A stretch of 64,000 nucleotides of DNA from Natrinema versiforme JCM 10478 (GTDB lineage: Archaea > Halobacteriota > Halobacteria > Halobacteriales > Natrialbaceae), in contig NZ_AOID01000045.1 of the NCBI RefSeq assembly GCF_000337195.1, forward strand, positions 62,001 to 126,000, read 5' to 3'. The notes under the pieces were generated by a model. That model saw only the letters and a program-made list of their open reading frames with translations. It ran no database searches and was not told the DNA's origin. A program made the position numbers and the translations under genes. Of this stretch, positions 1 through 10,089 are shown piece after piece. Each line of letters begins with the position of its first letter. Within the stretch, counting starts at the first letter, position 1.

Positions 1-228
1 GACGACCTGGCCGTTGACACCCGAGACGTCTACTTCGGCGGCGACGGGGAGCCGACCGCGTACGCGACCCCCTTCGTCGAACGGCGTGCGCTCGGCGCGG
101 GCCAGGAGCTGGCCGGACCGGCGATCATCGCCGAGACCGATTCGACGATCCTCGTCCCGCCCGACTTCACCGCTCGCGTCCTCGAGTACGGCGATATCGA
201 ACTACGAAACGACGCGGTACACCAGTGA
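1..228 (+). CDS. hyuA: Hydantoinase/oxoprolinase subunit A, C-terminal part (truncated by window edge)
   Basis: Last 75 residues of the HyuA subunit, which works with HyuB as an ATP-dependent cytoplasmic hydantoinase or 5-oxoprolinase. The gene enters from the left edge, so no start is visible. The segment GPAIIAETDSTILVPP is the typical ending of the family's final domain. Its TGA is followed within a few bases by the hyuB start (a GTG even overlaps it), which indicates translational coupling of the two subunits. The true substrate (hydantoin, N-methylhydantoin, oxoproline or related) cannot be decided from this fragment; acetone-carboxylase-type relatives are a possible alternative. Confidence 0.85.
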   Translation, partial: DDLAVDTRDVYFGGDGEPTAYATPFVERRALGAGQELAGPAIIAETDSTILVPPDFTARVLEYGDIELRNDAVHQ

Positions 229-233
229 GACCG

Positions 234-2078
234 ATGTCCGACACAGACCGATCCGACCGATCCGTAACCGCACAGACCGCACCGCGCCTCGACGTCGACG
301 ACCCCCGGGAGGCGATCGACCCGATCACGCAGCGCGTGATCGCGGGGAGCCTCGAGAACATCTGCGACGAGATGGGCCACAAGCTCACCCGGACGAGCTA
401 CTCGAGTATCATCCGCGAGTCCGAGGACTTCGGCTGTGCCCTCCTCGACGAGCAGGGGCGACAGCTCTGTGAGACCGACAGCACGCCGCTCCAGATGGGA
501 CCGATACCGGCGTACGTTGGCGGGGTCATCGACCTCTTCGAGGACCGGGGCGAGGTATTCGAGCCCGGGGACGTGATCTTGCACAACGATCCGTACTACG
601 GCGCGAGCCACGCTCCCGACTTCGGCGTCATCGTGCCGGTCTTCGACGACGGCGACCTGATGGGGTTCGCGGTGACGACGGCCCACCACCTGGACGTCGG
701 TGCCGACAAGCCGGGGACCTGCATCATCGAGACGATCGACGCCTACAGCGAATCGATCCGGCTGGACGCGCTGAAGATCGTCGAAGGCGGCGAGCGAAAC
801 GAGACCGCCTGGCAGCTGATCGCCGACAACATCCGCGTCCCCGACATGGTGATGGGCGACATCGAGGCCCAGATCTCCGCGGCCCGCGCCGGCGCGCGCC
901 GGCTGGAAGGGCTCTTCGCGGAACACGGGCGCGACACCGTCACGCTGGCCGGCCAGGCGATGATGGACTACTCCGAGGGGCGGCTCCGCGACGAGATCGC
1001 GGCGCTGCCCGACGGCACCTACTCCGCCGAGGGGTACATCGACGGCTATCTCGACTCATCGGATCCCGCCGAAAAGGACGTCTTCCTCGCCGTCGACCTC
1101 GAGATAGACGGCTCGGAGATACGCGTCGACCTGTCGCGGTGTGACGCCCAGCTCGATAACCGTCCGATCAATATGCCCCTCGAGGGGACCGTCGTCCCCG
1201 CGATCTTGCTCGTGATCCGCTCGACGTTGCTCGACACGGAATCCCACGAGTTCGTGCCACAGAACGACGGGATTACCCGTCCGGTCTCGGTCGACGCCCC
1301 CGAGGGGACGATCGCGAACCCGCGGTTCCCCGCGCCGACGATCGCCCGGTTCTGTCCGGGGAACCGACTCGCCGACCTGACCCTGAAGGCGCTCGCCGAG
1401 GTCGTCCCCGAGAGGACCTGTGCCGGCGTCGGCAATATCAAGATCAGCACCTTCAGCGGTGTCACGGACGACGAGTACTGGGTGTACATGGACATCTCCT
1501 CGGGGAGCTACGGCGCTCGGCCGACCGCCGACGGGCTCGACGCGGTGGACACGCTGTACGCCAACACTCGGAACAACCCCATCGAGGACATCGAGAGCCA
1601 CTACCCGCTGCGGATCAGCCGCTACGAGCTCCGCGAGGACGGCGACGGGGCCGGCGAACACCGGGGCGGGATCGGGCCGGTCCGGGAGATAGAGTTTACC
1701 GACGATGGCCGCGTCTCGATCGAAGGCGACGGCACCACGTATCCTCCGTGGGGCGTCGGGGGCGGCCGCGACGGCTCGACGGGAGCCGTCACCCTCGACG
1801 CCGGGACCGACGGCGAGCGTTCGCTGGGCTCGAAGCTCGAGAACCGGTCGATGGACGCGGGCCAGCGGATCCGCCTCACCGGGCCCTGTGGCGGCGGCTG
1901 GGGCGATCCCGTCGACAGGGATCCCGCGGACGTCTGGGACGACGTCCGCGACGGGCTTCTCAGTCCCGACCGGGCCGAGCGCGTCTACGGCGTCGTCCTG
2001 GATTCGGACGGGACCGTCGACCGCGAGGCCACGACCGCCCGGCGCGAACGGCTGCGAAACGGTGACGGCGATGGCTGA
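234..2078 (+). CDS. hyuB: Hydantoinase/oxoprolinase subunit B
   Basis: HyuB subunit, 614 aa, about the usual size for the family. It pairs with HyuA to open five-membered cyclic amides in the cytoplasm. The N-terminal part has the family stretches SLENICDEMGHKLTRTSYSS and GDVILHNDPYYGASHAPDF; the C-terminal region has GAGEHRGGIGPVREIEF and the terminal GPCGGGWGDP. I chose the ATG at 234; a GTG at 225 overlaps the hyuA stop and is an equally possible start adding three residues. It is followed after 66 nt by a racemase-type gene, so a hyuA-hyuB-racemase transcript is likely. Confidence 0.9.
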   Translation: MSDTDRSDRSVTAQTAPRLDVDDPREAIDPITQRVIAGSLENICDEMGHKLTRTSYSSIIRESEDFGCALLDEQGRQLCETDSTPLQMGPIPAYVGGVIDLFEDRGEVFEPGDVILHNDPYYGASHAPDFGVIVPVFDDGDLMGFAVTTAHHLDVGADKPGTCIIETIDAYSESIRLDALKIVEGGERNETAWQLIADNIRVPDMVMGDIEAQISAARAGARRLEGLFAEHGRDTVTLAGQAMMDYSEGRLRDEIAALPDGTYSAEGYIDGYLDSSDPAEKDVFLAVDLEIDGSEIRVDLSRCDAQLDNRPINMPLEGTVVPAILLVIRSTLLDTESHEFVPQNDGITRPVSVDAPEGTIANPRFPAPTIARFCPGNRLADLTLKALAEVVPERTCAGVGNIKISTFSGVTDDEYWVYMDISSGSYGARPTADGLDAVDTLYANTRNNPIEDIESHYPLRISRYELREDGDGAGEHRGGIGPVREIEFTDDGRVSIEGDGTTYPPWGVGGGRDGSTGAVTLDAGTDGERSLGSKLENRSMDAGQRIRLTGPCGGGWGDPVDRDPADVWDDVRDGLLSPDRAERVYGVVLDSDGTVDREATTARRERLRNGDGDG

Positions 2079-2144
2079 GCTGGACGGCGGGGCCCGAGAG
2101 ACGCACGGCATTCGAGACGAAAACGCGAACGAGAGACGATTCCC

Positions 2145-2906
2145 GTGACCATCCGAATCAAAGCGATCAATCCGAACACGACCGAAGCGATGACTGACAA
2201 CATCGAGCGGGTCGGCGACGAGCACACGAGCGATGACACCGAGTTCGTCGCCGTGTCGCCCGACAGCGGCCCGATCAGTATCGAGTCCTACTACGACGAT
2301 TACCTGGCCGTCCCCGGCGTCCTCGAGGAGATCAGGCGCGACGCCGACGAGTTCGACGCGTTCGTCAACGCCTGCTGGGGCGATCCCGGGATCGACGCGT
2401 GTCGGGAAGTGACCGATGCCCCGGTCGTCGGCATCGCCGAGAGTTCGATGTACGTCGCGAACATGCTCGGCGCGACGTTCTCGGTCGCGACGATCATCCC
2501 GCGGGCCCGCGACTTCATCGAGCGACGGGTGGAGACGACCGGCCTCGAGTCGCAGTGTGCCTCGGTCCGGTGTACCGATCTGACCGTCGTCGAGACGGAG
2601 GAAACCCGGGACGCGGCCGTCGACGCGCTGCTCGAGGCGAGCGAGCGCGCGATCGAGGAGGACGGCGCCGAAGTGATCTGTCTCGGCTGTGCCGGGATGG
2701 GCGGGCTCGACGGGGAACTCGAGGAGGCCCTTCCCGTTCCAGTCATCGACAGCGTGGCCGCGGCGGCCGTCCTCGCCGAGGGGGTCGTCCGCCTGGGGAA
2801 GACGACGAGCGACGTGCTGACCTACGGCTCCCCCGAGCCGAAAGCGATCGCAGGCTATCCGGATATCTTCCGAATCGGATCGACCGAGCCGTCCGCGGAC
2901 GAATAG
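2145..2906 (+). CDS. Asp/Glu/hydantoin racemase family protein
   Basis: 253-aa member of the Asp/Glu/hydantoin racemase superfamily, PLP-independent enzymes that use two cysteines as acid and base. Both are visible: NACWGDPG near residue 74 and CLGCAGMGG near residue 183. The N terminus INPNTTEAMTDNI is typical of hydantoin and allantoin racemases. The GTG start at 2145 puts the first beta strand immediately at the N terminus. Beside hyuAB and an amidohydrolase, racemisation of 5-substituted hydantoins is the natural role; maleate isomerase-like activity is less likely because the sequence pattern and neighbours fit hydantoin racemase. Confidence 0.85.
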   Translation: MTIRIKAINPNTTEAMTDNIERVGDEHTSDDTEFVAVSPDSGPISIESYYDDYLAVPGVLEEIRRDADEFDAFVNACWGDPGIDACREVTDAPVVGIAESSMYVANMLGATFSVATIIPRARDFIERRVETTGLESQCASVRCTDLTVVETEETRDAAVDALLEASERAIEEDGAEVICLGCAGMGGLDGELEEALPVPVIDSVAAAAVLAEGVVRLGKTTSDVLTYGSPEPKAIAGYPDIFRIGSTEPSADE

Positions 2907-3250
2907 CTCCCGGGTCCACCGAGCGGCCTCGAGCGGGCGCTCCGGGATCGGGGCCCCGTTTCTGGCTCTCACAGCTCTTCGCCTTCGAGACGAGACGCCG
3001 ATAGCCGCCCATTGGGAGGCGATCGCCTCGGTACTCACGTGTATTTCTTACTATTATATGGGTGTAAACCACAGATGCCGAAAATATATCGGTTGACTAG
3101 TTCGTCCTTATATCACGCTATATACTGACCGAGTGGCGCTTGCCGCCGGAATCGACTGCCGAACCCCGGCGGTCGCTGGCTCTCGAACCGGCCGGTCGGG
3201 AACGGGACAGCCGGGGAATATATTTATACCAGCGACATAATTGGCTACGT
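2907..3250. other. Intergenic region before the amidohydrolase, AT-rich with promoter elements
   Basis: 344 bp without a convincing gene. An AT-rich part at about 3045-3125 contains several TATA-like stretches, and a strong promoter lies at 3221-3228. A reading frame open from 3140 continues into the amidohydrolase but the added residues are Arg/Pro-rich and unlike the family. Confidence 0.5.
3221..3228 (+). promoter_or_regulatory. TATA box of the amidohydrolase gene
   Basis: TATTTATA centred 27 nt before the ATG at 3251, the spacing expected for a leaderless haloarchaeal transcript. It fixes 3251 as the start and rejects the longer frame from 3140. Confidence 0.7.
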
Positions 3251-4642
3251 ATGTCGCCCGAGACGGTAGACACTATCATAGCCGACGGAACAGTCGTGAC
3301 GCCGACGGGAACGATCGACGCGGCGGTCGCGATCGACGGCGAGACGATCGCCGCCGTCGGCGCGGAGGAGTCGCTACCCGTCGCCGACCAGCGGATCGAC
3401 GCGAGCGACAGGCTCGTGATGCCGGGCGTGATCGATCCCCACGTCCACGTCGGAGAGGATCCGTTCACGATCGACACGTACCAGACGGCAAGCGAGGCCG
3501 CCGCGCTCGGCGGGACGACGACGTTCGTCAACTTCGCCTGGGAAGGCTGGGACGGCGAGACGAGCATCTACGAACCCGAGACGACGCTCGTCGAAGGGAT
3601 TCGAGCCCAGAAAGAAGCGGCCGCCGACGCCCTCGTCGACCACAGCTCCCACGGCGTGCTCGCCACCGAACGGGATGCGACGATCGAGCAACTCGAGCCG
3701 GCCCTCGAAGAGGGCGTGACATCGTTCAAGCTGTTTACCGCGTACGAACACGGCGTCTCCTACGGGTTCATGAATCAAGCGCTGCGGCGGATCGCCGAGC
3801 TAGACGCCGTCGGGATCTTCCACACGGAAGACGCCACGGTCTGTGACCAGCTGACCGAGCAGTTCCGAGCGGAGGGGAAAGGGGACCCCGAGTGGTATCC
3901 CCGGTCCCGGCCGGACTACGCCGAGGCGATGGCCGCCGACGACGTCGCGCGGATGGCCCAGGAGGCCGGCGCGAAGTACTACGGCCTCCACACCAGCTGC
4001 CGGAAGTCGGCGGAGGTTCTCGAGCGCTATCAGGACGACGGCAGTCAGATCCGCGCGGAGACCTGTACCCACTACACGGTCTACGACGACTCTGTCTTCG
4101 CGGAGCGCGGGAACCTGCCGATGATCGCGCCCCCGATCCGGAAGCCGGACGACGTCGACGCCATGTTCGAACACCTCCGCGGCGGGGCGCTCAGCGTCGT
4201 CTCGACCGACCACTGCGGCTACAAACGCGAGAGCAAGGAAGTCGAGAACTGGTGGGACAGCACGTTCGGCGCGAACGCGCTCCAGACGAGCCTGCCAGTC
4301 TTCCACGACGAGGCAGTACACGAGCGTGGATTCTCGTATCCGGCCCTTGTCCGCCTCATGTCGACCAATCCCGCACGGACGTTCGGGATGCCGGAGAAAG
4401 GGACGCTCGAGCCCGGGACCGACGCGGACGTGGTCGTGTTCGATCCCGCAGAGACCTACACGATCGACGCCGACGAGAACGGCTCCGAGGCCGACTTCTC
4501 GATCTACGAAGGGCGGGACGTGACCGGACGGGTCGAGCAGACGTTCGTCCGGGGCGAACTCGTTGCGGACGACGGCGAGATCGTCGCAGACCCCGGTCAC
4601 GGGTCGTTCGTCGAGCGGGACCTGCCGGACTGGGAGCAGTAA
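3251..4642 (+). CDS. Dihydropyrimidinase/hydantoinase-type cyclic amidohydrolase
   Basis: 463-aa metal-dependent amidohydrolase that hydrolyses the ring amide of hydantoins, dihydropyrimidines or allantoin. Visible metal-site elements are PHVHVGED (H64 and H66), a lysine in SFKLFTAY (K160, the position usually carbamylated), H191 in FHTED, a His in GLHTSC and the Asp in STDHCGY. Length matches D-hydantoinases. The start is set by the TATA box ending 22 nt upstream. Position after hyuAB and the racemase suggests one cyclic-amide utilisation locus, transcribed separately. Allantoinase or dihydroorotase-like specificity cannot be excluded. Confidence 0.85.
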   Translation: MSPETVDTIIADGTVVTPTGTIDAAVAIDGETIAAVGAEESLPVADQRIDASDRLVMPGVIDPHVHVGEDPFTIDTYQTASEAAALGGTTTFVNFAWEGWDGETSIYEPETTLVEGIRAQKEAAADALVDHSSHGVLATERDATIEQLEPALEEGVTSFKLFTAYEHGVSYGFMNQALRRIAELDAVGIFHTEDATVCDQLTEQFRAEGKGDPEWYPRSRPDYAEAMAADDVARMAQEAGAKYYGLHTSCRKSAEVLERYQDDGSQIRAETCTHYTVYDDSVFAERGNLPMIAPPIRKPDDVDAMFEHLRGGALSVVSTDHCGYKRESKEVENWWDSTFGANALQTSLPVFHDEAVHERGFSYPALVRLMSTNPARTFGMPEKGTLEPGTDADVVVFDPAETYTIDADENGSEADFSIYEGRDVTGRVEQTFVRGELVADDGEIVADPGHGSFVERDLPDWEQ

Positions 4643-4951
4643 CACACCACGCGACGTTGGGGGCGAACCCGCCGATCAGCGGAGCCATTTTCCGTCGGGA
4701 AGCCGTCGCGAGACAGACGGAAGCAGCGGATCGAGGACGGCTGTCCGATAAGAGTACGAGATGACCAGCGAGTCCGTCACACGGCGACGGTCGCAGAGGG
4801 GTCGCCAGCCGGCTCGGTCAGTGACCGACCGTTTCGGTCTACCTATTGATGTGGATGGCGCGACCGGGACGCGGTCCGCAAGCGTTGCAGAGGACCGCGA
4901 TTCGGAGCGCAGCAGAAGCGTGGTGTCAGGGGTCGGCGAGCGGGCCTCGGA
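4643..4951. other. Convergent intergenic spacer, nothing recognised
   Basis: 309 bp between the converging amidohydrolase and asparaginase genes. I see no supported coding frame, RNA or clear terminator. Confidence 0.4.
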
Positions 4952-5917
4952 TCAGGGGGTATCGAAGACCTGTTCGACCGCGATATCGTCCGCCGAGAGC
5001 GCCAGCATGAGCTTGATCCGGGCCTTGTGTGCCGGCAGGTCGCCGCCGAAGAGCGCTCCGTGCGCTCGGAGCGTCCGGCCGCCGCCGCCGGTGCCGTAGA
5101 CGGGGGCCACCGCACCGGCGTGACACCGCGAGGTGACGACGACCGGAACGCCGGCGTCGATCGTCGCCTCGATCGCGTCGCCGATTGCGGCGGTCGCGTT
5201 CCCGAGCCCGGTCCCTTCGACCACGAGCCCGTCGACGCCGGCGTCGACGGCCCGCTCGATCGCCGCCCCGTCGACGCCCGCGCCGGATTTCACCAGGGCG
5301 ACATCCCGCTCGGCGTCCAGGACGGGAACGTCGGCCGAGCAGCTGCCGGGCTCGCGGTGGAACCGGACGCCCTCGCGCGCGACCGCCGCGACCGGCCCCT
5401 TGCCGGGAGAGCCGAACGTGCCGAGCTTGCGGGTGTGGGTCTTGGTCGCGTCGCGCGCGGCGTGTAGCTCCTCGTCGAAGGCGATATAGACCCCGTCGTT
5501 AACCCGGTCGTGGCTGGCGGCTCGAACGGCCGTGAGGAGGTTCGACGGACCGTCGGAACTGATCTCGTCGGGCCGTCGCTGGGCCCCGGTGAACACGACC
5601 GGCACGTCGAGATCGAGCGCGAGATCGAGGTAGTACGCCGACTCCTCCATGGTGTCCGTGCCGTGGGTCACGACGACGCCGTCGGCACCGCGCTCGGCGG
5701 CCCCGCGAGCGAATCGCCCCACGTCGGCGATCGCCGCCGGGTCCATATCGAAGCTCGGCCGTTGCGTGACCTGTTCGATCGAGAGCGTCGCGTACTCGTC
5801 GATCGTCGGCACAGCCGCGAGGAGTTCGTCGCCGTTCTTGCTGGGCGTCGCGCCGCCCTCGCCGTCGGTCGACGCGATGGTCCCACCGGTACTGAGCACC
5901 GTGATGTTCGCAACCAT
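4952..5917 (-). CDS. L-asparaginase family protein
   Basis: 321-aa asparaginase, converting L-asparagine to aspartate and ammonia. Both catalytic threonines of the family are present: STGGTIAS (T13) and VVTHGTDTMEES (T87, with D88). Other family signs are VFTGAQRRPDEISSDGPSN and LGTFGSPGKGPV. The ATG at 5917 is chosen because family similarity begins there and a TATA-like CTTAATAT (5943-5950) sits 29 nt upstream; a longer in-frame extension to 6064 is Arg/Pro-rich. GatD of the Glu-tRNA amidotransferase is related but carries an additional N-terminal domain, which is absent here. It may supply ammonia and carbon alongside the hydantoin genes, but this is inference. Confidence 0.88.
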   Translation of the reverse strand: MVANITVLSTGGTIASTDGEGGATPSKNGDELLAAVPTIDEYATLSIEQVTQRPSFDMDPAAIADVGRFARGAAERGADGVVVTHGTDTMEESAYYLDLALDLDVPVVFTGAQRRPDEISSDGPSNLLTAVRAASHDRVNDGVYIAFDEELHAARDATKTHTRKLGTFGSPGKGPVAAVAREGVRFHREPGSCSADVPVLDAERDVALVKSGAGVDGAAIERAVDAGVDGLVVEGTGLGNATAAIGDAIEATIDAGVPVVVTSRCHAGAVAPVYGTGGGGRTLRAHGALFGGDLPAHKARIKLMLALSADDIAVEQVFDTP

Positions 5918-6305
5918 ACCCGAGCGGTCGTGCTCCCGATACCTTAATATTCGGACTGAAAGACATGGCCGTCCCGGTGGCAGCGAGAGGAAGCCGGAAA
6001 CGGGAGCGCGCCGGCCGCTTCCGGTACAGGTCGGTGGTCTCCGCCTCGTCGATCCCGTCCGCATCGCTGCCGACGCCGCACTCCCGCCGCTCGCGGTCCC
6101 GAGTTCGGTCTCAGATTTCGTGGAGCGAGAAGAAACTCTATATCAGTTGATAAAGACTCGTATCCAGCCCCTATTCCGCTATACTCTCGTTTTCAGATAC
6201 TGTTCTATTTCTCTATATACTTGCTGCTGAAGGCGCTTTCCCACCCGTTCACAACAACTCCCATAAACTTATTTATATCCCGATTCCGGCCGGGGTTCGG
6301 ATCAT

Positions 6306-6550
6306 GTCGGGGTCAACGAAACCGTGATTCGACTCGACAACGAGCGGTATCGGCTGTACGTTGCGGTCGATCCAACTCCGAGTAGAGACGGGGTACAAAG
6401 CTTGCACGGGCCAGATCAAAGCGTATAGCTAGCCGTCTCCCGGACTAACGCGGAAGATTTGATGCCGGTGACAGAGTGTTTCTCGCCGATAGAGACGAGT
6501 CATTGAACCACATCGTCAGCGATACGGACCCGATTGCAGATACGAACGAC
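6306..6550 (+). mobile_element. Decayed transposase remnant (IS6-like)
   Basis: A reading frame gives VNETVIRLDNERYRLYVAVD followed by a stop at 6426, and in a shifted frame DRVFLADRDESLNHIVSD. These resemble, in order, two stretches of haloarchaeal IS6-family transposases: the first DDE-Asp block (DETVIQLN...YAAVDP in the family) and the second (VFLVD). With an internal stop and a frame change it cannot be functional. I found no terminal inverted repeats. The family assignment is from memory of the motif pattern. Confidence 0.5.
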
Positions 6551-6920
6551 GGGAAGATCGGAGCAGTGGCAAAAACATAATTGAAATGGTAAACAATGAT
6601 AGTGATAACTATAGTTATGAGTTAGGAAGCGAGTGATAACTAAACTACTAATTAGTTGTTCAGATCATTCGCATTCCCGCGGACAACATCTCTGAACACG
6701 ATCCACTGACCGATACCAGTGCTCGAACGACACTCGAGCCCGAAGAAGTGTCCGGATAGCGGACGGAGAACGAAACGGTCGACGTGTTTACTTGAAAAGT
6801 CATGGTGCCCGTGACCCATGCTAACAGGGGCGGTAATATCGGAGCGACTCGACAGCGTGGTGGCCGGGCGACGGTGAAGTTCGATATCGAGACACGACGA
6901 TGCCCGTCGAGCGCATCACC

Positions 6921-6992
6921 TCACACCGTTCGTAGCGATCCCTCCTCGAGGTCGTAGTACAGCGAGACGGACCCGTTCGTCACGGTGGGCAT
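6921..6992 (-). pseudogene. Possible alpha/beta-hydrolase N-terminal stump
   Basis: A 23-codon frame whose product begins MPTVTNGSVSLYYDLEEG. Haloarchaeal alpha/beta hydrolases often begin with this kind of sequence before the oxyanion strand, but here a stop follows directly and the remainder is absent. It could also be chance. It lies in a gene-poor region with a decayed transposase, which fits a deletion scar. Confidence 0.3.
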
Positions 6993-7311
6993 ACTCGAGG
7001 AGAGAGGCGGAGGAAGGCGACGGTTTCGGTTCCGTACGGATCCCGGCTTATTCCCGCGGCCACCGATAGTCTTTGATTTGTTCCCTCGGTCCTCCGCTCA
7101 CAAGTAGGGTAACAGTTTTCCCCACCTCGAGTCCCTGGTGCGATCGATTCTCGGGTGGTCAGATTTCAATCGCGTTCTCGTCTCGATTATCGTGTTTGGC
7201 TATCAACAGACAGTTAGAGTGATGGACGGTCTTCCGTTCCTCGAAGCCACCGAGATTCACGTACCGACCACGTTCCCCGGCTCCGACGAGAAAACGCGTT
7301 AGAACCCGAAG

Positions 7312-10089
7312 TTACGCGTCCAGCACCTGCCGCAACACGTCAGGCGCGTCCTCGAGCGCCTCGTCTAAGTCGTCGACGTTCGGGCCACCACCCTGTGCGA
7401 AGTCCGGCGGGCCGCCGCCGCCGCCGCCGACCTTGGCGGCGAGTTCGCCGACGACGTCGCCGGCGTTGACGCCCACGTCGTCGGGCACCGCGACGACGAA
7501 CTGGGCACCGCTCTGGCCGCTGCCCAGCACTGCGATCTTGCCCTCCTCGACGAGGGCGTTGGCGGTCGCGCGGAGTTCGCCCATATCGGCGTCGATCCGG
7601 TCGACGACGGCCGTCGTTTCGCCGACCTCGACTTCCTCGCCGCCGCCACCGCCGCCGGCGCGGGCTTCGGCGAGTTGTTCCGTGAGGTCTTCGATCTCCT
7701 TGCCTCGAGCCTTCCACTCGTCGAAGAACCGTTCGGCGGTCTCGGGCACGTCTTCGGGCGAGACATCGAGGATTTCAGCGGCTTCGTACAGCGCGTCTTC
7801 TTTGGTCTGGGTGGCCTCGATGGCGGCCTCGCCGGCGGCGAAGGTGATCCGTTCGACGCCGTCTTGCACTCGCTCGGTGTTCAGGACCTTGATCGCGCCG
7901 ATATCGCCGGTGCGGGCGACGTGGGTGCCACCGCAGGCTTGGACATCCTCGTCGACGGTGATCAGGCGGATCTGCTCGCCCGGCGGGATGCCGCCCTGAT
8001 AGAGGTCGAAGCCGTGTTCGGCCTCGGCGTCGTGGCGGTCGGGCCACTCTTGGGTGACCTGCGTGTTGTCCATCACGATTTCGTTCGCCCGTTGCTCGAT
8101 CCGCTTGACGTCCTCGCGGGAGATCCGATCGTAGTGGCGAACGTCGATCCGCGAGGAGTCGACGCCCTTCTGGGCACCGGCCTGCCGGATGTGTTCGCCG
8201 AGTACCTGTCGTGCGGCGTGGATGACGATATGGGTCGCCGTGTGGTGGCGCATGAGCTGGCGGCGGCGACCGCCGTCGACCTGCCCGTTGACCAGTTCGC
8301 CCTTGCCGGGGTCCTCGTCGGTCCGGTGGAGGATCACGTCGTCCTCTATCTGGACATCGGTGACTTCGACGGTCGTATCGTCGGTCGAGAGCGTCCCCGT
8401 GTCGGCCGGCTGGCCGCCGCCCTCGGGGTAGAACATCGTCTGGTCCAAGACGACGTCGTAGCCGTCCTCGCGCTCGAAGACGTCGAGCACGACCGCCTCG
8501 AACTGGGTCCGCTCCTGATCGTCGTAGTAGAGTTTCTCCGTCTCCGGGAGATCCTCGAAGCGCTCGTCTTCCTCGTCCTCGACCTCGGCGACGGCCTCAG
8601 GCGTGTCGTGGCGCTTCGCGACGAGACTGTAGAAATCGTCGGGAATCTTGACGTCCGCGCCCGTCTCCTCGGCGATCTCGGCAACCATATCGGGCTGGAT
8701 ACCGTGGGAGTCGTAGAGTTCGATCAACTCCTCGGTGGGAATGGGCTCGCCTTTCTTCGCGTACTCCTCGGCCAGCGTCTCGACCCGGCGACCGCCCCGC
8801 TCGAGCGTCTCGCGATATTTCTCGACCTCGGTCCGGACGATGTCCCGGATCGTGTCGCGGTTCTCGTACTCCAAGCGCTCTGCCTGCATGTCGACGAGTT
8901 CGTCCAGCGGCGCGTCGACGCCGACGGTGTCACAGAGCCGCTTGGTGCGCCGGAGGACCATCCGCGCGAGGTAGCCGGTCCCGACGTTCGAGGGGACGAT
9001 GCCGTCGCCGAGCATGTAGGCGAGGGTGCGGCAGTGGTCCGCGATGGCGTAGATGTCCTCGAGGGGTTCCATGAGGTCCTCGAGGTGGTCGGCGTCGACG
9101 TCGAGTTCGGCGGCGATCTCGCCGCGGGCGGTTGCCATATCCTCGGCCTCGTCGATGTCCATGTGGCCCGCGAGCTTGGCGGCGCGGTGGATCAGTTCCT
9201 CCTGGTCGTCGGTGTGGTCGAGGCCCGCGTTCTCCTTCAAGAAGGCGATCATGTCGGGGTAGACCGCCTCGTAGACGGTCGGCGTCCCTTGGGAGACCCA
9301 CGTCCACCGCTCGAGCCCGTAGCCGGTGTCGACGATGTAGGTGTCCATCGGGCTGTAGCGGTTCCCGTCTTTCATCTCGTACTCGCCGTCGGGGTCTTGC
9401 TCCATGGACATGAAGACCAGCGTGGCGAGTTCGACGCCGCGGTAGATGACCTCGATGGCGGGGCCGGCGTTGCCGCCGCCGACCCACGGGTCCTCGATGT
9501 AGATGACCTCGTCGAGATCGACGCCCATGGAGTCGAAGAAGCCGTCGCAGAGTTCGACGGTGCGGTCCTTCCAGTAGACCTCGCCGTGGTAGGCGTACTC
9601 GTCTTCCTCGACGTCCTCGCGCGTGTTGAACGCGTGGTGGGCCATCATCTCGAAGGCCATCGTGTGCCGACCGGTCTTGCCGACGTTGTCGATGTCCTGC
9701 ATCCGGATGCAGGGCTGAGAGACGGTCAGCGGGTTCGCCGGCGGCGGCGTCTCGCCGCTGGTGACAAGCGGTTGGAAGTCGTAGATCGACGCTTGGGTCA
9801 ACAGCACGTCGTCGCGCCAGCGGTTCGCCGCGACCGGGTAGGGATCGATTCGCTCGTGGTCGTTGGCCTCGAAGTAAGAGAGAAAGGCCTCGCGCATCTC
9901 GGTCAGGCTGTACGAGTCGTCGAAGCCCGAGTTGTCGATGAAGCCGTACTCCTCGCAGGGCGGCTCACCGCAGGTCACCCGATCGTGGTCGCGCGTCCAG
10001 AAGTACGCGCCACACTCCGGGCACTCCTTGCGCTCGAACCCTTCCTCCTCGAAGTACTCGAGGCGGTATTCCTCCGCCAGTTCGCTCAT
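7312..10089 (-). CDS. alaS: Alanyl-tRNA synthetase
   Basis: 925-aa archaeal AlaRS, charging tRNA-Ala in the cytoplasm. The N-terminal class II core follows a Cys-rich archaeal head ([21 protein letters not shown]). The editing domain has [13 protein letters not shown] (HxxxH) and [13 protein letters not shown], the metal-binding Cys/His that clears Ser- and Gly-tRNA-Ala. The C-terminal DHHA1-type domain ends in a Gly-rich [17 protein letters not shown]. The start at 10089 gives [13 protein letters not shown], and a TTTTAC element (10115-10120, reverse strand) lies 29 nt upstream. Length is normal for archaeal AlaRS. Confidence 0.97.
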   Translation of the reverse strand: MSELAEEYRLEYFEEEGFERKECPECGAYFWTRDHDRVTCGEPPCEEYGFIDNSGFDDSYSLTEMREAFLSYFEANDHERIDPYPVAANRWRDDVLLTQASIYDFQPLVTSGETPPPANPLTVSQPCIRMQDIDNVGKTGRHTMAFEMMAHHAFNTREDVEEDEYAYHGEVYWKDRTVELCDGFFDSMGVDLDEVIYIEDPWVGGGNAGPAIEVIYRGVELATLVFMSMEQDPDGEYEMKDGNRYSPMDTYIVDTGYGLERWTWVSQGTPTVYEAVYPDMIAFLKENAGLDHTDDQEELIHRAAKLAGHMDIDEAEDMATARGEIAAELDVDADHLEDLMEPLEDIYAIADHCRTLAYMLGDGIVPSNVGTGYLARMVLRRTKRLCDTVGVDAPLDELVDMQAERLEYENRDTIRDIVRTEVEKYRETLERGGRRVETLAEEYAKKGEPIPTEELIELYDSHGIQPDMVAEIAEETGADVKIPDDFYSLVAKRHDTPEAVAEVEDEEDERFEDLPETEKLYYDDQERTQFEAVVLDVFEREDGYDVVLDQTMFYPEGGGQPADTGTLSTDDTTVEVTDVQIEDDVILHRTDEDPGKGELVNGQVDGGRRRQLMRHHTATHIVIHAARQVLGEHIRQAGAQKGVDSSRIDVRHYDRISREDVKRIEQRANEIVMDNTQVTQEWPDRHDAEAEHGFDLYQGGIPPGEQIRLITVDEDVQACGGTHVARTGDIGAIKVLNTERVQDGVERITFAAGEAAIEATQTKEDALYEAAEILDVSPEDVPETAERFFDEWKARGKEIEDLTEQLAEARAGGGGGGEEVEVGETTAVVDRIDADMGELRATANALVEEGKIAVLGSGQSGAQFVVAVPDDVGVNAGDVVGELAAKVGGGGGGPPDFAQGGGPNVDDLDEALEDAPDVLRQVLDA

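Larger units (their letters stand above)
5918..7311. other. 1.4 kb AT-richer intergenic region with decayed elements
   Basis: The longest gene-poor stretch apart from the origin. The part from about 6130 to 6660 is clearly more AT-rich than its surroundings. It contains a decayed transposase (6306-6550) and a 23-codon stump resembling an alpha/beta-hydrolase start (6921-6992). The rest, including 6993-7311, shows no supported gene. Confidence 0.6.

Noticed and set aside
1056-3038. 660-codon reverse-strand frame across hyuB and the racemase
   Set aside because: Overlaps two well-supported genes and shows no protein family.
3140-3250. N-terminal extension of the amidohydrolase
   Set aside because: The TATA box at 3221-3228 and the family start at 3251 contradict it.
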